From: Bacteroidota bacterium | Lineage (GTDB): Bacteria > Bacteroidota > Bacteroidia > Bacteroidales > UBA1715 | Length of the DNA stretch: 7,030 nucleotides | Direction of reading: 5' to 3' | NCBI GenBank assembly: GCA_029266015.1 | Contig: JAJUFK010000123.1 | Location: forward strand, 1-7,030 | Part shown: positions 6,042 through 7,030 of the stretch, piece after piece | Position numbering within the stretch: position 1 is the first letter of the stretch | Layout: each line of letters begins with the position of its first letter | Made by a program: the position numbers and the translations under genes | The notes under the pieces: generated by a model | What the model saw: only the letters and a program-made list of their open reading frames with translations | The model's database searches: none | Told to the model about the DNA's origin: nothing

Positions 6042-7030
6042 TTAATCTTTCAATTTTTTCATATACATAGCTTGTCCGGTTGCTTCTAACACATTCCACC
6101 AAAATTCGCCTTCGGTATTTATTTTTTTACGTTCTTGTGTTGCTGCTTCAATGGGTAATAGGGTAAATGCGCCGTTCCAATATCCCACAACAAAATCGGT
6201 TCGTCCGGCCATAGCGGCATGAATGGCTTTATATGTGAGTTGCACACAAAACTTACTGTCGTTGGCATTTGCAGGAACACTTCTAATTATATAACTTGGA
6301 TCGATATACTTTACAGAAACAGGCATGTTTTTCCCTTTAAAATAGTCTTGTATCTGATTTTTTAGAAATATACCTATATCATCGTGTAATACATTGCCCG
6401 AGGCATCTATATTTTTTTTGTGAGCATGAAACAAATGTTGTCCTGCACCTTCTGCTACAACTATTACTGCATGTTTTTTTCGTATCAATCGGCGTTCTAA
6501 ATGATTTAAAAATCCATTCTGTGTTTCGGTATCGTCTAAATCAAATTCCATTTCGGGTATCAATACAAAATTCACATCGGGGACTGCCAAAGCTGCATTT
6601 GCTGCAATAAACCCCGAATCTCGCCCCATTAATTTTATAAGTGCCACGCCATTTTGTGTGCCTTTGGCTTCATTATGAGCATTGAGTATTATTTCTTGAG
6701 CTGCGGTAAATGCTGTTTCAAATCCAAATGATTTATCTATAAAATTTATGTCATTGTCAATTGTTTTGGGTATACCTGCTATTGATATTTTAAGACCTCT
6801 TCGAGTAATTTCTTGGTGAATAGCATGTGCTCCTCGTAACGTTCCATCGCCACCAATACAAAACAAAATATTAATATTATGTCGTTCCAAAGTATCAACT
6901 ATAATATCTACCGGCTGATTGCCTCGCGACGAACCTAACATAGACCCACCGTTTTTGTGAATATCATCAACTATTTCGGGATTTAATTCTAAAAATGGTA
7001 ATTCATTTTCCGGATTCAAACCGGCATATC
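6042..7030 (-). CDS. pfkA: 6-phosphofructokinase, C-terminal part (start beyond right edge)
   Basis: This glycolytic enzyme phosphorylates fructose 6-phosphate to fructose 1,6-bisphosphate in the cytoplasm. The frame is open to the window edge: YAG is read before LNPENELPF, matching the usual G-Y-x-GL opening of the family, so the TTG at 7019-7017 is an internal Leu codon, not a start. Roughly the first 100 residues are missing. Counting from that Leu as 1, motifs are GGDGT (56-60, nucleotide site), PKTIDND (84-90, catalytic Asp), MGRDSGF (131-137, fructose 6-phosphate site), PEMEFDL (155-161), VVAEGAGQ (187-194) and KYIDPSYIIRS (237-247). Gly in GGDGT points to ATP as phosphoryl donor, whereas Lys in PKTIDND is typical of the pyrophosphate-dependent lineage. 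The combination is known from the plant and trypanosome ATP-dependent group. The product likely feeds glycolysis toward the downstream pyruvate oxidoreductase, but the 740-base gap argues against one operon. Confidence 0.93.
   Translation of the reverse strand, partial: YAGLNPENELPFLELNPEIVDDIHKNGGSMLGSSRGNQPVDIIVDTLERHNINILFCIGGDGTLRGAHAIHQEITRRGLKISIAGIPKTIDNDINFIDKSFGFETAFTAAQEIILNAHNEAKGTQNGVALIKLMGRDSGFIAANAALAVPDVNFVLIPEMEFDLDDTETQNGFLNHLERRLIRKKHAVIVVAEGAGQHLFHAHKKNIDASGNVLHDDIGIFLKNQIQDYFKGKNMPVSVKYIDPSYIIRSVPANANDSKFCVQLTYKAIHAAMAGRTDFVVGYWNGAFTLLPIEAATQERKKINTEGEFWWNVLEATGQAMYMKKLKD

Noticed and set aside
7017..7019. TTG as the start codon of the phosphofructokinase
   Set aside because: The frame is open upstream to the window edge and reads YAG before the Leu, as in full-length family members; the real start is outside the window.

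Overview
The window looks like chromosomal DNA of an anaerobic member of the Bacteroidota. It is AT-rich, every gene lacks a recognisable Shine-Dalgarno sequence, one promoter matches the Bacteroidota TTTG / TAnnTTTG pattern at the usual spacing, and the gene content (pyruvate:ferredoxin oxidoreductase, a PKTIDND-type phosphofructokinase, a tyrosine recombinase with W-x6-W modules) suits that group. This assignment is an inference from sequence features, not from a database match. All genes lie on the minus strand.

From right to left, in the direction of transcription: (i) 7030-6042 is the C-terminal three quarters of a 6-phosphofructokinase whose start lies beyond the right edge. (ii) 6041-5300 is about 740 bases of non-coding DNA packed with repeats: a 100-bp tandem repeat in about 2.5 copies, a 7-bp microsatellite, a duplicated block with a 24-bp perfect repeat, and a family of TCTGTG words. 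(iii) 5299-1733 is an intact 1188-residue pyruvate:ferredoxin (flavodoxin) oxidoreductase, followed by a clear intrinsic terminator at 1710-1677. (iv) A good Bacteroidota promoter at 1645-1614 drives a tyrosine recombinase gene (1568-90). It has an unusual N-terminal region of three W-x6-W modules, and its catalytic domain is cut off. (v) The cut is caused by the end of an IS3-family element (120 to 1 and beyond), whose orfA begins at 55 and runs off the left edge.

The two metabolic genes fit one pathway: phosphofructokinase commits sugar to glycolysis, and the oxidoreductase turns the resulting pyruvate into acetyl-CoA, CO2 and reduced ferredoxin or flavodoxin. The long repeat-filled gap suggests they are transcribed separately. 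The left part is a mobile or accessory patch in which one mobility gene has been inactivated by another mobile element. The points most worth a second look are the triplicated module of the recombinase, its interruption by the IS, and the composite intergenic repeats. I did not find convincing evidence of a wholly new multi-gene system.
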